From Litorivivens sp047622145 (lineage in GTDB: Bacteria; Pseudomonadota; Gammaproteobacteria; Pseudomonadales; Spongiibacteraceae), in assembly GCA_047622145.1 (NCBI GenBank), contig JBLHMO010000088.1, forward strand, positions 1 through 13,708: a stretch of DNA of 13,708 nucleotides, given 5' to 3'. The notes under the pieces were generated by a model that did no database searches, was not told the DNA's origin, and saw only the letters and a program-made list of their open reading frames with translations. The position numbers and the translations under genes are program-made. Below, one piece after another: positions 1-6,838 of this stretch. The first letter of the stretch is position 1; each line of letters starts with the position of its first letter.

Positions 1-44
1 AACCCAGGTGCAGTAGCGCACAAGCCCTGTGCGAGCAATACCGT

Positions 45-788
45 TCAGCGCCAGCGACCTGGTTTAGTTAGCCACACCCATACACCGCTGAATGACAACA
101 AGAGCAAGCCAATGGCAGCGGCATCCACCACATAGACGCCCCAGCGACCAAACAAACGGCCAGTGTGCAAATCCAGCAGTAAGCGCTCCCAATGTACGTC
201 ATTACCCAAATACTGCATGCTGAGGCGCTGCTTGAAAGCCGCTTCTGCCTGCACGGCCTGCACCCATGGCAAATCCACCGGAGCGGGGCCGGCGGTAAAC
301 AACAAACTGTTCAGGTCAGCCGCGTAGTCGCCATTTTCTGTGCGCAACCACAATGCGCCACCCGCTGTAGCCAGCGTTCGAATGGCCGGGGGCAAACCAT
401 AGGCTTCACTCAAGCGCTCAACGATTTCACCCTCGCGATTGAGCAACAACACTTGATCGCTGCACACCGCCACAATGCCCTTGTCGTAGGCAATGGCCGC
501 ATAGAGCGGCGCTGCACAGTAGGCAATTTCTTTTTCATCGAGAAACAGTCGATTGCTGCCAACTAAACTCAGGTAACTATTTCGCACCCTAAAACTAACA
601 ATTTTCGGCAAGTCGACACCGTAGCGCTGCAATAGTAGAGCCTGGCGAACCGGCCGCTTATCGAGTTCCAGCTCATTACTGTGATTAAGAATCACCCCGG
701 TCACCACCAACATCAGCAGTACCAGCGCAATGGCGACACCTAACCGCCGATGCCAGCGCAACAACACCAAACGCAGCATTCTGTTCAC
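45..788 (-). CDS. PepSY-type two-helix inner-membrane protein
   Basis: A 247-residue protein. It has an N-terminal transmembrane helix at about residues 16-34, a periplasmic domain of roughly 180 residues and a C-terminal helix at about 219-241, ending in a short basic tail (KPGRWR). The arginine/histidine-rich start (RWHRRLG), the H36 after the first helix and the 'SGVWVWL' last helix resemble PepSY-associated transmembrane proteins, some of which are electron-transferring reductases. The start is GTG at 788, which overlaps the TGA stop of the FMN-binding gene as GTGA, so translation is probably coupled. An ATG three codons in (779) is the alternative. The gene follows the FMN-binding gene and the porin. 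Inferred role: passing electrons across the inner membrane to or from the flavin protein. The family assignment rests on topology and short motifs, so it is moderate. Confidence 0.68.
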   Translation of the reverse strand: MNRMLRLVLLRWHRRLGVAIALVLLMLVVTGVILNHSNELELDKRPVRQALLLQRYGVDLPKIVSFRVRNSYLSLVGSNRLFLDEKEIAYCAAPLYAAIAYDKGIVAVCSDQVLLLNREGEIVERLSEAYGLPPAIRTLATAGGALWLRTENGDYAADLNSLLFTAGPAPVDLPWVQAVQAEAAFKQRLSMQYLGNDVHWERLLLDLHTGRLFGRWGVYVVDAAAIGLLLLSFSGVWVWLTKPGRWR

Positions 789-1360
789 GGGTCGACTGAC
801 CCCGTACTGCCCGCTGTCACGGTTTCTGCCAGTACCAGCGCCGCCTCGGCAACGCGGGTAACCGCGCGCACCGACAAGGTTGCTCCGGTAATACCGTCAA
901 TCTGCCTATCAAGCACGTCGTCTTTTCCCAGCAGTGCGCCTTCAAATTGTTCCGTAAAAAAGGGATGCCGTACTTCCGCGCCACGAGTTTCTCGGTAGGT
1001 CAAGATACGGAGCTGTTCTATTGCACCGGCGTTAACGACAACACCTAGGGTAATGGGTAGCTCCTTGCCAATTTCTTCGAGCACCCATGCAGTTTTGTCA
1101 TCTTGCTGCCAATAGCGCAATCGCAGGCTTCTATAGGGGTGATCAAATATCTGTTGCAGACGTTGCTGCAGGTCGCCACTCAGCCACAATGTCTTCGCGG
1201 CCGGTGTGTCGCCGGCAAAGACGCTGGCAACAAAATCTGGCACCGTCAAATAGCTGCCGCGCGCTAAGGCCCCGGCGGGCATCAGCAGACAACACAGAAA
1301 AACCAGTGCCCATATACGGCCTGACTTTTCCCTGCCTGCGTTCTTACACAAAACATGCAC
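785..1360 (-). CDS. Exported FMN-binding-domain protein (covalent flavin type)
   Basis: With the GTG start at 1360 this is a 191-residue periplasmic protein. A basic n-region (KNAGREKSGR) leads into the hydrophobic stretch IWALVFLCCLLMPAGALA, a signal peptide with likely cleavage near residue 33. The C-terminal half carries D-G-I-T-G-A-T-L-S, the motif at which ApbE-type flavinyltransferases attach FMN to a threonine (T161 here), as in NqrC/RnfG-like FMN_bind domains. The stop overlaps the start of the PepSY gene by four bases. The start is uncertain. The open frame reaches back to a GTG at 1468, overlapping the porin by 47 bases and spanning a terminator hairpin, so I prefer GTG 1360 or TTG 1351. 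Neither has a clear Shine-Dalgarno site. Likely role: flavin electron carrier working with the PepSY protein. No ApbE gene is visible in the window. Confidence 0.75.
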   Translation of the reverse strand: MHVLCKNAGREKSGRIWALVFLCCLLMPAGALARGSYLTVPDFVASVFAGDTPAAKTLWLSGDLQQRLQQIFDHPYRSLRLRYWQQDDKTAWVLEEIGKELPITLGVVVNAGAIEQLRILTYRETRGAEVRHPFFTEQFEGALLGKDDVLDRQIDGITGATLSVRAVTRVAEAALVLAETVTAGSTGSVDP

Positions 1361-1365
1361 AGACG

Positions 1366-1388
1366 AAAAAAGGGAGCATAAGCTCCCT
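1366..1388 (-). terminator. Rho-independent terminator after the porin gene
   Basis: On the minus strand AGGGAGC (1388-1382), loop TTAT and GCTCCCT (1377-1371) form a 7-bp stem followed by a run of T (1371-1366). It lies about 34 bases past the porin stop and inside the longest open frame of the FMN-binding gene. This is why I place the FMN-binding start downstream. It would cut porin transcripts and leave the redox genes to readthrough or to an internal promoter. Confidence 0.8.
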
Positions 1389-1421
1389 AAAGCACATGAA
1401 AAGACTGTTTTTCTCAAATGC

Positions 1422-2594
1422 TTAGAAACTCCATCCAAGGCCGAGGTTAAAGCCGTCGTTGTCGGCACCCACAGATTTCGGCGTGTCCTGATTCACAATG
1501 TCAGCTTTCAGTACAACGCGCTCGTGCAGCCAATAGTTTACGCCCACGTCGAATTGCTTCGTTTCGGTATCTGCAGAGTTACCCGCATTGTTGTCGAATT
1601 CGCTCTGGCGCACAAAAACACCTAGCTTTGGCGTGATTTTGTAGGATGCCTCAACATACATGCCGTCTTGCTGGTCGCGACCGGCGGCATCAAAATTGCT
1701 GCCGTCTATATCCCACTCGGCTATTAACGCGGTGAGCGTTAAGGCGCCCACAGTGTAACGCGCATGCGCCTCGAGCAGGGTGGCATCGTTGTCACCCACG
1801 CCAGCACCCTGAGTAATATCTTGCTGCTGCTGAACCGTAGCAGCCAGCTCAAGGCCAGCAACACCGGCGTATCGCAGACGAGCGCTATAGGCCAGATCTT
1901 CCGCCGTTGCTTTCGCTGATTTTTGACGGCCACCGCGCACGGTGCCGGCGTCAGAGGTTTTCAGGCCACTGTGAACGGCTAGGTTATAGCTCAGGCCGGG
2001 CATAATTTCGCCGCTAACCATTGCGCCAGATTCCCACCAAGTGGCCGGCACAATAGCGGCTTCTACAGTGTTGCGCTCTGTGCCGTAAAAGCTGTCAGGT
2101 TCGTGAGTTTCGTTGATAATGCCAACCGGAATCAGAAACTGACCCATGGTCAGACTGTGGTTGGGCATAAAATCCCACTGGATAAAGGCCTGCTCCAGCT
2201 CAACTTCACCGGGGCCGGAACCATCTGCAGTGTCTTTTACTAAACCGTGCTCCACTTCCAGCTCGGAGAAAAAGCGAAGGCTGTCGTTAAACTGGTGGCC
2301 CACAAACAGCACGTAACGGTGCGCATCGACCTGATCTGCTTTATCTTCAAAATGATTGAAGTGATGCTCGCCGTAGCCACCTATCGTTGTGCTGCTCATC
2401 CAATCGCTGCCGTTATTTTCAAAGGCGCTGGCGGTAGCTTCTACTTTTGCATCAGTTTGCGCGGTTCGCGCTTTCAGCTGTTCGATTTCCTGCTGCTGCA
2501 GTTGAATGGTATTCCACATCTCTTCGGTGCTGGGTGCGGCGAATGCGACCGGCGCCACGACAGCTAAGGCCAAAGCAAGGTGTGTCTTTTTCAT
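1422..2594 (-). CDS. Outer-membrane porin with N-terminal coiled coil
   Basis: A 390-residue outer-membrane beta-barrel. The signal peptide is MKKTHLALALAVVAPVAFA, cleaved after about residue 19. A heptad-like coiled coil follows (about residues 24-60, rich in E, Q, L and K: TIQLQQQEIEQLKART), a common trimerisation element in OprO/OprP- and DcaP-like porins. The rest alternates amphipathic strands with aromatic girdle residues and ends in the barrel signature GLGWSF with a terminal phenylalanine. The start ATG at 2594 has a very strong Shine-Dalgarno site (GGGGGAG, 7-base spacing). A Fur-like dyad covers the -35 of its promoter, so it is probably induced by iron limitation. The substrate cannot be told from sequence. 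Phosphate-selective porin is the likely database name, but the regulation and neighbours suggest a role linked to iron. Confidence 0.82.
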   Translation of the reverse strand: MKKTHLALALAVVAPVAFAAPSTEEMWNTIQLQQQEIEQLKARTAQTDAKVEATASAFENNGSDWMSSTTIGGYGEHHFNHFEDKADQVDAHRYVLFVGHQFNDSLRFFSELEVEHGLVKDTADGSGPGEVELEQAFIQWDFMPNHSLTMGQFLIPVGIINETHEPDSFYGTERNTVEAAIVPATWWESGAMVSGEIMPGLSYNLAVHSGLKTSDAGTVRGGRQKSAKATAEDLAYSARLRYAGVAGLELAATVQQQQDITQGAGVGDNDATLLEAHARYTVGALTLTALIAEWDIDGSNFDAAGRDQQDGMYVEASYKITPKLGVFVRQSEFDNNAGNSADTETKQFDVGVNYWLHERVVLKADIVNQDTPKSVGADNDGFNLGLGWSF

Positions 2595-2675
2595 TAATAA
2601 ACTCCCCCATGCGAGTTTGATTTTATAGTTAGAGGCGCGCCACAGCGAACCCCGTCATGTGTGTACAGTGAGGGA

Positions 2676-2704
2676 ACTATATCAGCCTCAAATCTAAATG
2701 AAAA
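2676..2704 (-). promoter_or_regulatory. Sigma-70-like promoter of the porin gene
   Basis: On the minus strand, -35 TTTTCA (2704-2699) and -10 TATAGT (2681-2676) are 17 bases apart, matching the consensus at 4/6 and 5/6. The predicted transcript has a leader of about 75 bases before the porin ATG. The -35 hexamer lies within the Fur-like dyad. Confidence 0.55.
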
Positions 2705-2722
2705 GCATTATCATTTAGATTT
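2690..2722. promoter_or_regulatory. Fur-like operator: long perfect dyad
   Basis: The arms AAATCTAAATGA (2690-2701) and TCATTTAGATTT (2711-2722) are perfect 12-base inverted repeats around a 9-base spacer. The 19-mer at 2694-2712 matches the classical Fur box GATAATGATAATCATTATC at 14 of 19 positions by hand count. It covers the -35 of the porin promoter, the expected place for an iron-loaded repressor. Zur or another Fur-family regulator is a less likely alternative. Confidence 0.72.
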
Positions 2723-2773
2723 AGAAATAGCGATTACCTGTCAGCAGAGCACCCCAGAAAAGCTTAGGGTATA

Positions 2774-2811
2774 AAAAAACCCGCCCGGCATTCACGCCGG
2801 GCGGGTTTTTT
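2774..2811. terminator. Perfect bidirectional terminator downstream of grxD
   Basis: AAAAAACCCGCCCGGC (2774-2789), loop ATTCAC and GCCGGGCGGGTTTTTT (2796-2811) form a perfect 16-bp inverted repeat with a GC core flanked by A and T tracts. It acts as an intrinsic terminator on either strand. It sits 39 bases past the grxD stop and insulates the Fur-controlled porin promoter from grxD readthrough. Confidence 0.93.
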
Positions 2812-2849
2812 AAAGCTCAACATTCTCAAGCCTTTAGTACTGAGACTCC

Positions 2850-3185
2850 TTACTGCTCAGGCGCTGGGTGCTTGGCACCAACCTCTTTTAGCAATGTTTG
2901 TAACTCGCCGTTTTCATGCATCTCGCAAACGATGTCACAACCGCCAATCAATTCGCCCTCAACCCACAATTGCGGGAAGGTCGGCCAATTGCCTATTGTC
3001 GGCAGCGTGGAGCGAACATCCGGGTTGGACAAAATATCGACAAACGCAAAGCGCTCACCGCTGGCCATAATCGCCTGTGAGGTACGGGCCGAAAAACCGC
3101 ACTGCGGCTGATTAGGGGAACCCTTCATGTACAGAATAATCGGGTTGTCGGCAATCTGCTTTTGGATCGTGTCTACAATTTCCAT
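2850..3185 (-). CDS. grxD: Monothiol glutaredoxin Grx4 (CGFS type)
   Basis: A 111-residue cytoplasmic glutaredoxin, the usual length for bacterial Grx4. The active site is C29-G-F-S, preceded by the family lysine in YMKG (K21). The WPTFPQLW segment has the cis-proline used for glutathione and cluster binding, and GGCD follows it. Family knowledge: CGFS glutaredoxins bind a [2Fe-2S] cluster as a glutathione-ligated dimer, often with a BolA partner, and act in Fe-S cluster trafficking and iron sensing rather than disulfide reduction. The start ATG at 3185 has an AAGGTG Shine-Dalgarno site 4 bases away. The gene is divergent from the AsmA-family gene and has its own promoter and strong terminator, so it is probably monocistronic. 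Confidence 0.97.
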   Translation of the reverse strand: MEIVDTIQKQIADNPIILYMKGSPNQPQCGFSARTSQAIMASGERFAFVDILSNPDVRSTLPTIGNWPTFPQLWVEGELIGGCDIVCEMHENGELQTLLKEVGAKHPAPEQ

Positions 3186-3231
3186 TCTTCACCTTGCTAC
3201 ATTAATCGATAAGCCCTGCTGGCAAGCTGCT

Positions 3232-3261
3232 ATTGTACCTTTTCTGAGCTGCATTCGACAA
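3232..3261 (-). promoter_or_regulatory. Candidate promoter of grxD
   Basis: On the minus strand, TTGTCG (3261-3256, 4/6 to the -35) and TACAAT (3237-3232, 5/6 to the -10) are 18 bases apart, giving a leader of about 40 bases before the grxD ATG. Confidence 0.5.
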
Positions 3262-3353
3262 AGAGATTAGCAAAAGATCACACATATCGGCTACCAAACT
3301 ATCAGTCCTGCTATATTAGTGCGGCCTGTACGCAGTTCACTAGGAGTTCCTCC

Positions 3354-5471
3354 ATGCACGCCGTGCTTCGTTATTTCCTGTATTCGCTAATCGGTCTTGT
3401 CGCGCTCATCGCGTCCGCCGTCGCTGTCATCCTCTTTGTGCTGGACCCGAACGACTACAAACCGCAAATCGAAGCTTTGGCTAAAGAGCAGACTCGGCTT
3501 GAACTGAGCCTACAGGGGGATATCAGCTGGTCATTAACGCCACTGGGGCTCGAACTCAACACCGTGTCCGCACGCTTGGATGACACCCCCTTTCTTAAGC
3601 TCGAACGACTGGTCGCGCGGGTCGGTTTGATGTCGCTGGTAAAAATGCAGCCATCGGTGCATACCTTTGAGCTTGAGGGCTTGAATATAAACCTGTTGCG
3701 AGACAAAACGGGTAGCGGCAACTGGGAGCGCGTCATGCCCGAGAGCGAGGACAAAAAACCGCCTGCAGCCCAAACCGATGCATCGGGCGCTGAAGGTAAA
3801 GCGCTCGACTTTAAGGTGAGTCATATCAATATTGGCAACGCACGTATTTCCTATCGTGACGAGAGCACCGGCCAAACCGTAACGATGGACGAGTTTGACC
3901 TCGCGGCTTCAAATATTTCCCTTGGCCAGCCCTTCCCCCTGTCCGTCCAATTTCATGTCGTCAACGCCGACCCACAACTGGACGTTCGCGCTGATCTAAA
4001 AACGACACTGACCACCGATCAAGCGATAGAAAACATTCTGATTGACCAGCTCGATAGTCGCTTTGAACTCGCCGGCGCTCCCTTTAGTGGCAATGAGGTA
4101 ACCGCGACTCTTAATGGCACTGTCAGCGCAAACCTCAAAAACGAAACACTCAGCCTCAAACAAGTGGTCGCGACGCTGGCCACTATGACACTGAAAACTG
4201 ACCTCACTGTCACCCAGTATTCCAGCACGCCAACAGTAAACGGTAAATTGACCATCGCCGAGCTATCGCTACGCGAGCTCATGAAACAGCTCGGGCAGAC
4301 ACTGCCACCCACCAGTGACCCGAGTGTATTCACAAAATTTGCCCTTTCCGCCGATATAGGCGGCGAACCTGGCCGCATCAACCTCAGCGCAATAAATATG
4401 AAGCTGGACGATTCACTGCTCACCGGTAAAGCAAACTACACACTGGACACCGGCGCCGTATTTGCGCGTTTAAACCTCGACAAAATGAACACCGACCGCT
4501 ACCTGCCGCCGCCCGAGCCCGTCAATACCGCGCAAGCAAAACCGGTCGCCAGCGCAGCCCCCGAGGCCGAAAGTGATCTACTGCCGCTGGAAACCATCCG
4601 TGGTTTACGCCTTGATATCGGCCTAAACGCCGGCCAATTAATTGCCAGTGAAATACCCATCAACCAGCTCAAACTGCTGGCCACCGTTGTCGAGGGCATT
4701 ATTCAGATAAAGCCTCTTAGCGGGCACTTGTATGAGGGCACCTTTCAGACAACCGCCACCATCAATGCCCAGGGCAACTCTCCGCGCTGGCAGCTGCAGG
4801 CTAACGTCGCCGATGTCAAAACATTGCCACTACTCACCCAATTAGCCGAGGTAACGCAGTTTTCCGGCTTGGCCAACATCAATCTCAACGTGAACACCAA
4901 CGGCAATCGGGTTTCGGTGTTGCGCAAAAACGCCAAAGGCCAAGCCGACTTTGTCGTCAAACAGGGTAAGATTGAAGGCACCAGCCTTGCGGCCATGGCC
5001 TGTCAGGGCATAGCCCTCACCCACAAAGAAAGCATCGACACCACAAGCTGGCCGAAAATCACACCGTTCGAGGATTTGAGCGGCGCCATCCTCATCAATA
5101 GTGACACGCTCAACAACACCGCCCTCACCGCACAGGTAAAAGGCCTAACGGTTCAAGGTCAGGGGCTTATCGATGCTCAAACCTTGACGCTGGACTACAA
5201 GGCCGGCTTAAAAATTCTTGGCGCCGTTGACGATGCGCCTGCCTGCCGCGTTAACGAGCGGCTAATAGGCGCGGTTATTCCCGTAAAGTGCAAGGGCGAA
5301 CTGGCAGGGGAAAACGGCCTGCCCTGCAAGTTCGATACCGCCCGCTTCAGGGAAGCCCTTGCAGACATGGCTAAATCTGAAGTGAAGATGAAGGCAAACG
5401 AGGAAATAGATCGCAGCAAGGAAAAACTTCGCGACAAGGCCAAGGAGAAATTTCAAAGTCTATTCAAATAG
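3354..5471 (+). CDS. asmA: AsmA-family envelope protein
   Basis: A 705-residue protein, somewhat longer than E. coli AsmA. It has an N-terminal membrane helix (residues 7-30) followed by the typical DPNDYKPQIE segment that opens AsmA proteins. A long periplasmic repeating beta-groove region comes next, with a proline/alanine linker at about 385-408. The conserved AsmA C-terminal region (about 409-630) includes VKQGKIEGTSLAAMACQG. The tail (about 665-705) is highly charged and probably helical. Family knowledge: AsmA-like proteins are inner-membrane-anchored, related to bridge-like lipid transfer proteins, and affect outer-membrane lipid homeostasis. The start has TAGGAG 7 bases upstream. A TATATT hexamer (3312-3317) could be its -10, but I see no matching -35. 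A terminator hairpin follows at 5549. Assignment to the family is firm; equivalence to E. coli asmA itself is less so. Confidence 0.9.
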   Translation: MHAVLRYFLYSLIGLVALIASAVAVILFVLDPNDYKPQIEALAKEQTRLELSLQGDISWSLTPLGLELNTVSARLDDTPFLKLERLVARVGLMSLVKMQPSVHTFELEGLNINLLRDKTGSGNWERVMPESEDKKPPAAQTDASGAEGKALDFKVSHINIGNARISYRDESTGQTVTMDEFDLAASNISLGQPFPLSVQFHVVNADPQLDVRADLKTTLTTDQAIENILIDQLDSRFELAGAPFSGNEVTATLNGTVSANLKNETLSLKQVVATLATMTLKTDLTVTQYSSTPTVNGKLTIAELSLRELMKQLGQTLPPTSDPSVFTKFALSADIGGEPGRINLSAINMKLDDSLLTGKANYTLDTGAVFARLNLDKMNTDRYLPPPEPVNTAQAKPVASAAPEAESDLLPLETIRGLRLDIGLNAGQLIASEIPINQLKLLATVVEGIIQIKPLSGHLYEGTFQTTATINAQGNSPRWQLQANVADVKTLPLLTQLAEVTQFSGLANINLNVNTNGNRVSVLRKNAKGQADFVVKQGKIEGTSLAAMACQGIALTHKESIDTTSWPKITPFEDLSGAILINSDTLNNTALTAQVKGLTVQGQGLIDAQTLTLDYKAGLKILGAVDDAPACRVNERLIGAVIPVKCKGELAGENGLPCKFDTARFREALADMAKSEVKMKANEEIDRSKEKLRDKAKEKFQSLFK

Positions 5472-5506
5472 ACAAATCAGCTCCTCGAATCGCGCCGTAA
5501 ATAGCA

Positions 5507-5535
5507 TTGCCTGCGCCGCTACTTGGCGATATGAT
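5507..5535 (+). promoter_or_regulatory. Candidate promoter of the argD-argF unit
   Basis: TTGCCT (5507-5512, 4/6) and TATGAT (5530-5535, 5/6) lie exactly 17 bases apart. Transcription would begin near 5542, only a few bases before the hairpin at 5549. I find no clear ArgR box nearby. Confidence 0.55.
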
Positions 5536-5548
5536 GGCTAGTTCGGAT

Positions 5549-5570
5549 AGGCAGCAAGCGCTGCCTTTTT
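5549..5570 (+). terminator. Terminator hairpin between asmA and argD
   Basis: AGGCAGC (5549-5555), loop AAGC and GCTGCCT (5560-5566) are followed by TTTTT and a second T run after GCG. It can serve as the terminator of the AsmA-family gene. It also falls in the first 30 bases of the transcript predicted from the promoter at 5507-5535, so it may attenuate argD. Confidence 0.8.
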
Positions 5571-5616
5571 GCGTTTTTGTACGCTGACTTAATCAAATTT
5601 AAAGGTATCTGCCGCA

Positions 5617-6807
5617 ATGAGCACAGGCACGGTGATGTCGACCTACAATCGTTTGCCAGTGAGTTTTTCTCACGGTGAAGGCGTTTGGCTGTTCGACGAC
5701 AACGGCAAGCGCTACCTCGACGCCATCAGCGGTATTGCCGTTAATGCACTCGGCCATGCACACCCCGAACTCACGCGCCGACTGCAAGCCCAGGCTGGTG
5801 AATTGCTGCACACCTCCAACATCTATGGTGTGAAAAACCAGCAGACCTTGGCCGACGCGCTGTGCACCGCCTCTGGCATGGACAATGTCTTTTTCTGCAA
5901 CTCCGGCGCAGAAGGCAACGAAGCCGCCATCAAGCTCGCCAGACTCTATGGTCACAGCCGCGAAATCGATCGCCCAACCATTATCGTGATGGAAAATGCC
6001 TTTCACGGCCGCACTATGGCAACCCTTACAGCGTCAGGCAGTCGCAAGGTGCAAGCCGGCTTCGAACCACTCATCAATGGCTTTACCCGAGCACCTTTTG
6101 GCGACATCAAGGCGCTAGAAAATATCGCCAAAAACAACCACGACGTGTGCGCGGTATTGCTAGAGCCAATTCAGGGCGAAGGCGGCATCAATATGCTACC
6201 CGACGGCTTTATGGAATCTCTGCGCGCGCTTTGCGACAAGAATCACTGGCTGCTAATGCTCGACGAAGTACAAACCGGCAACGGCAGAACCGGCAAATAT
6301 TTTGCCTACCAGCACAGCACGGTACTGCCCGACGTTGTTGTCACCGCCAAAGGCCTCGGCGGCGGCGTGCCCATAGGCGCCTGCCTAGCCAAAGGCACGG
6401 CCGCCAATCTGTTCAAACCGGGCAATCACGGCTCCACCTTTGGTGGCAACCCTCTCGCCTGCGCCGCCGCACTGGCCGTGATTGAGAGCCTGCAAAAAGA
6501 CAAACTGATTGAAAATGCCGAGGCCATGGGCAATTTGCTGGTCGACGGACTCAAGCAGCGCTTGGGCGCAAACAAAGGCGTGCTCAAAATTCGTGGCAAA
6601 GGCCTGATGGTGGGCATTGAAATGGCGACCAACTGCGGCGAACTGGTACAACAGGCGCTGGAAGCTGGTTTACTGATCAATGTGACAGCCGACAAAGTTG
6701 TACGCTTGCTGCCACCCCTGATCATAAGCGAGCCAGAAATTCAGGGGCTGATCGACCTACTATGCCCATTGATTGATGCCTTTCAGCAACAATCTACTGC
6801 CGCCTAA
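5617..6807 (+). CDS. argD: Acetylornithine aminotransferase (PLP-dependent)
   Basis: A 396-residue class-III (fold type I) aminotransferase, normal length for ArgD. It converts N-acetylglutamate 5-semialdehyde and glutamate to N-acetylornithine in arginine synthesis, and often also acts as succinyldiaminopimelate aminotransferase in lysine synthesis. Seen: opening YNRLPVSFSHGEGVWLFDDNGKRYLD; cofactor-phosphate loop SGAEGNEAA (S96-G97-A98); F129-H130 stacking on the ring; D216 in LDEVQTGNGRTG pairing with the pyridine nitrogen; Schiff-base K245 in TAKGLGGGVPIGA; and the GSTFGGNPLA loop. The start at 5617 has a weak AAAGGT ten bases upstream. The ATG at 5635 (MSTYNR) is an alternative. argF follows 31 bases downstream, so the two are probably co-transcribed. 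Confidence 0.95.
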   Translation: MSTGTVMSTYNRLPVSFSHGEGVWLFDDNGKRYLDAISGIAVNALGHAHPELTRRLQAQAGELLHTSNIYGVKNQQTLADALCTASGMDNVFFCNSGAEGNEAAIKLARLYGHSREIDRPTIIVMENAFHGRTMATLTASGSRKVQAGFEPLINGFTRAPFGDIKALENIAKNNHDVCAVLLEPIQGEGGINMLPDGFMESLRALCDKNHWLLMLDEVQTGNGRTGKYFAYQHSTVLPDVVVTAKGLGGGVPIGACLAKGTAANLFKPGNHGSTFGGNPLACAAALAVIESLQKDKLIENAEAMGNLLVDGLKQRLGANKGVLKIRGKGLMVGIEMATNCGELVQQALEAGLLINVTADKVVRLLPPLIISEPEIQGLIDLLCPLIDAFQQQSTAA

Positions 6808-6838
6808 GCGCGCTTTAAAATAGAGAATTAGTAAAAAC

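Noticed and set aside
192..566. 124-codon plus-strand frame inside the PepSY gene
   Set aside because: Antisense to a well-supported membrane protein gene, with no Shine-Dalgarno site, domain or believable composition.
1361..1468. N-terminal extension of the flavin protein
   Set aside because: It overlaps the porin 3' end by 47 bases, crosses a terminator hairpin, and would put a poor 36-residue segment ahead of a normal signal peptide.
3534..3875. 113-codon minus-strand frame within the AsmA-family gene
   Set aside because: Antisense shadow of a well-supported 705-residue gene with its own ribosome site.
5862..6485. 207-codon frame within argD
   Set aside because: Arginine- and glutamine-rich, low-complexity product in a second frame of a clear ArgD gene, a typical out-of-frame artefact.
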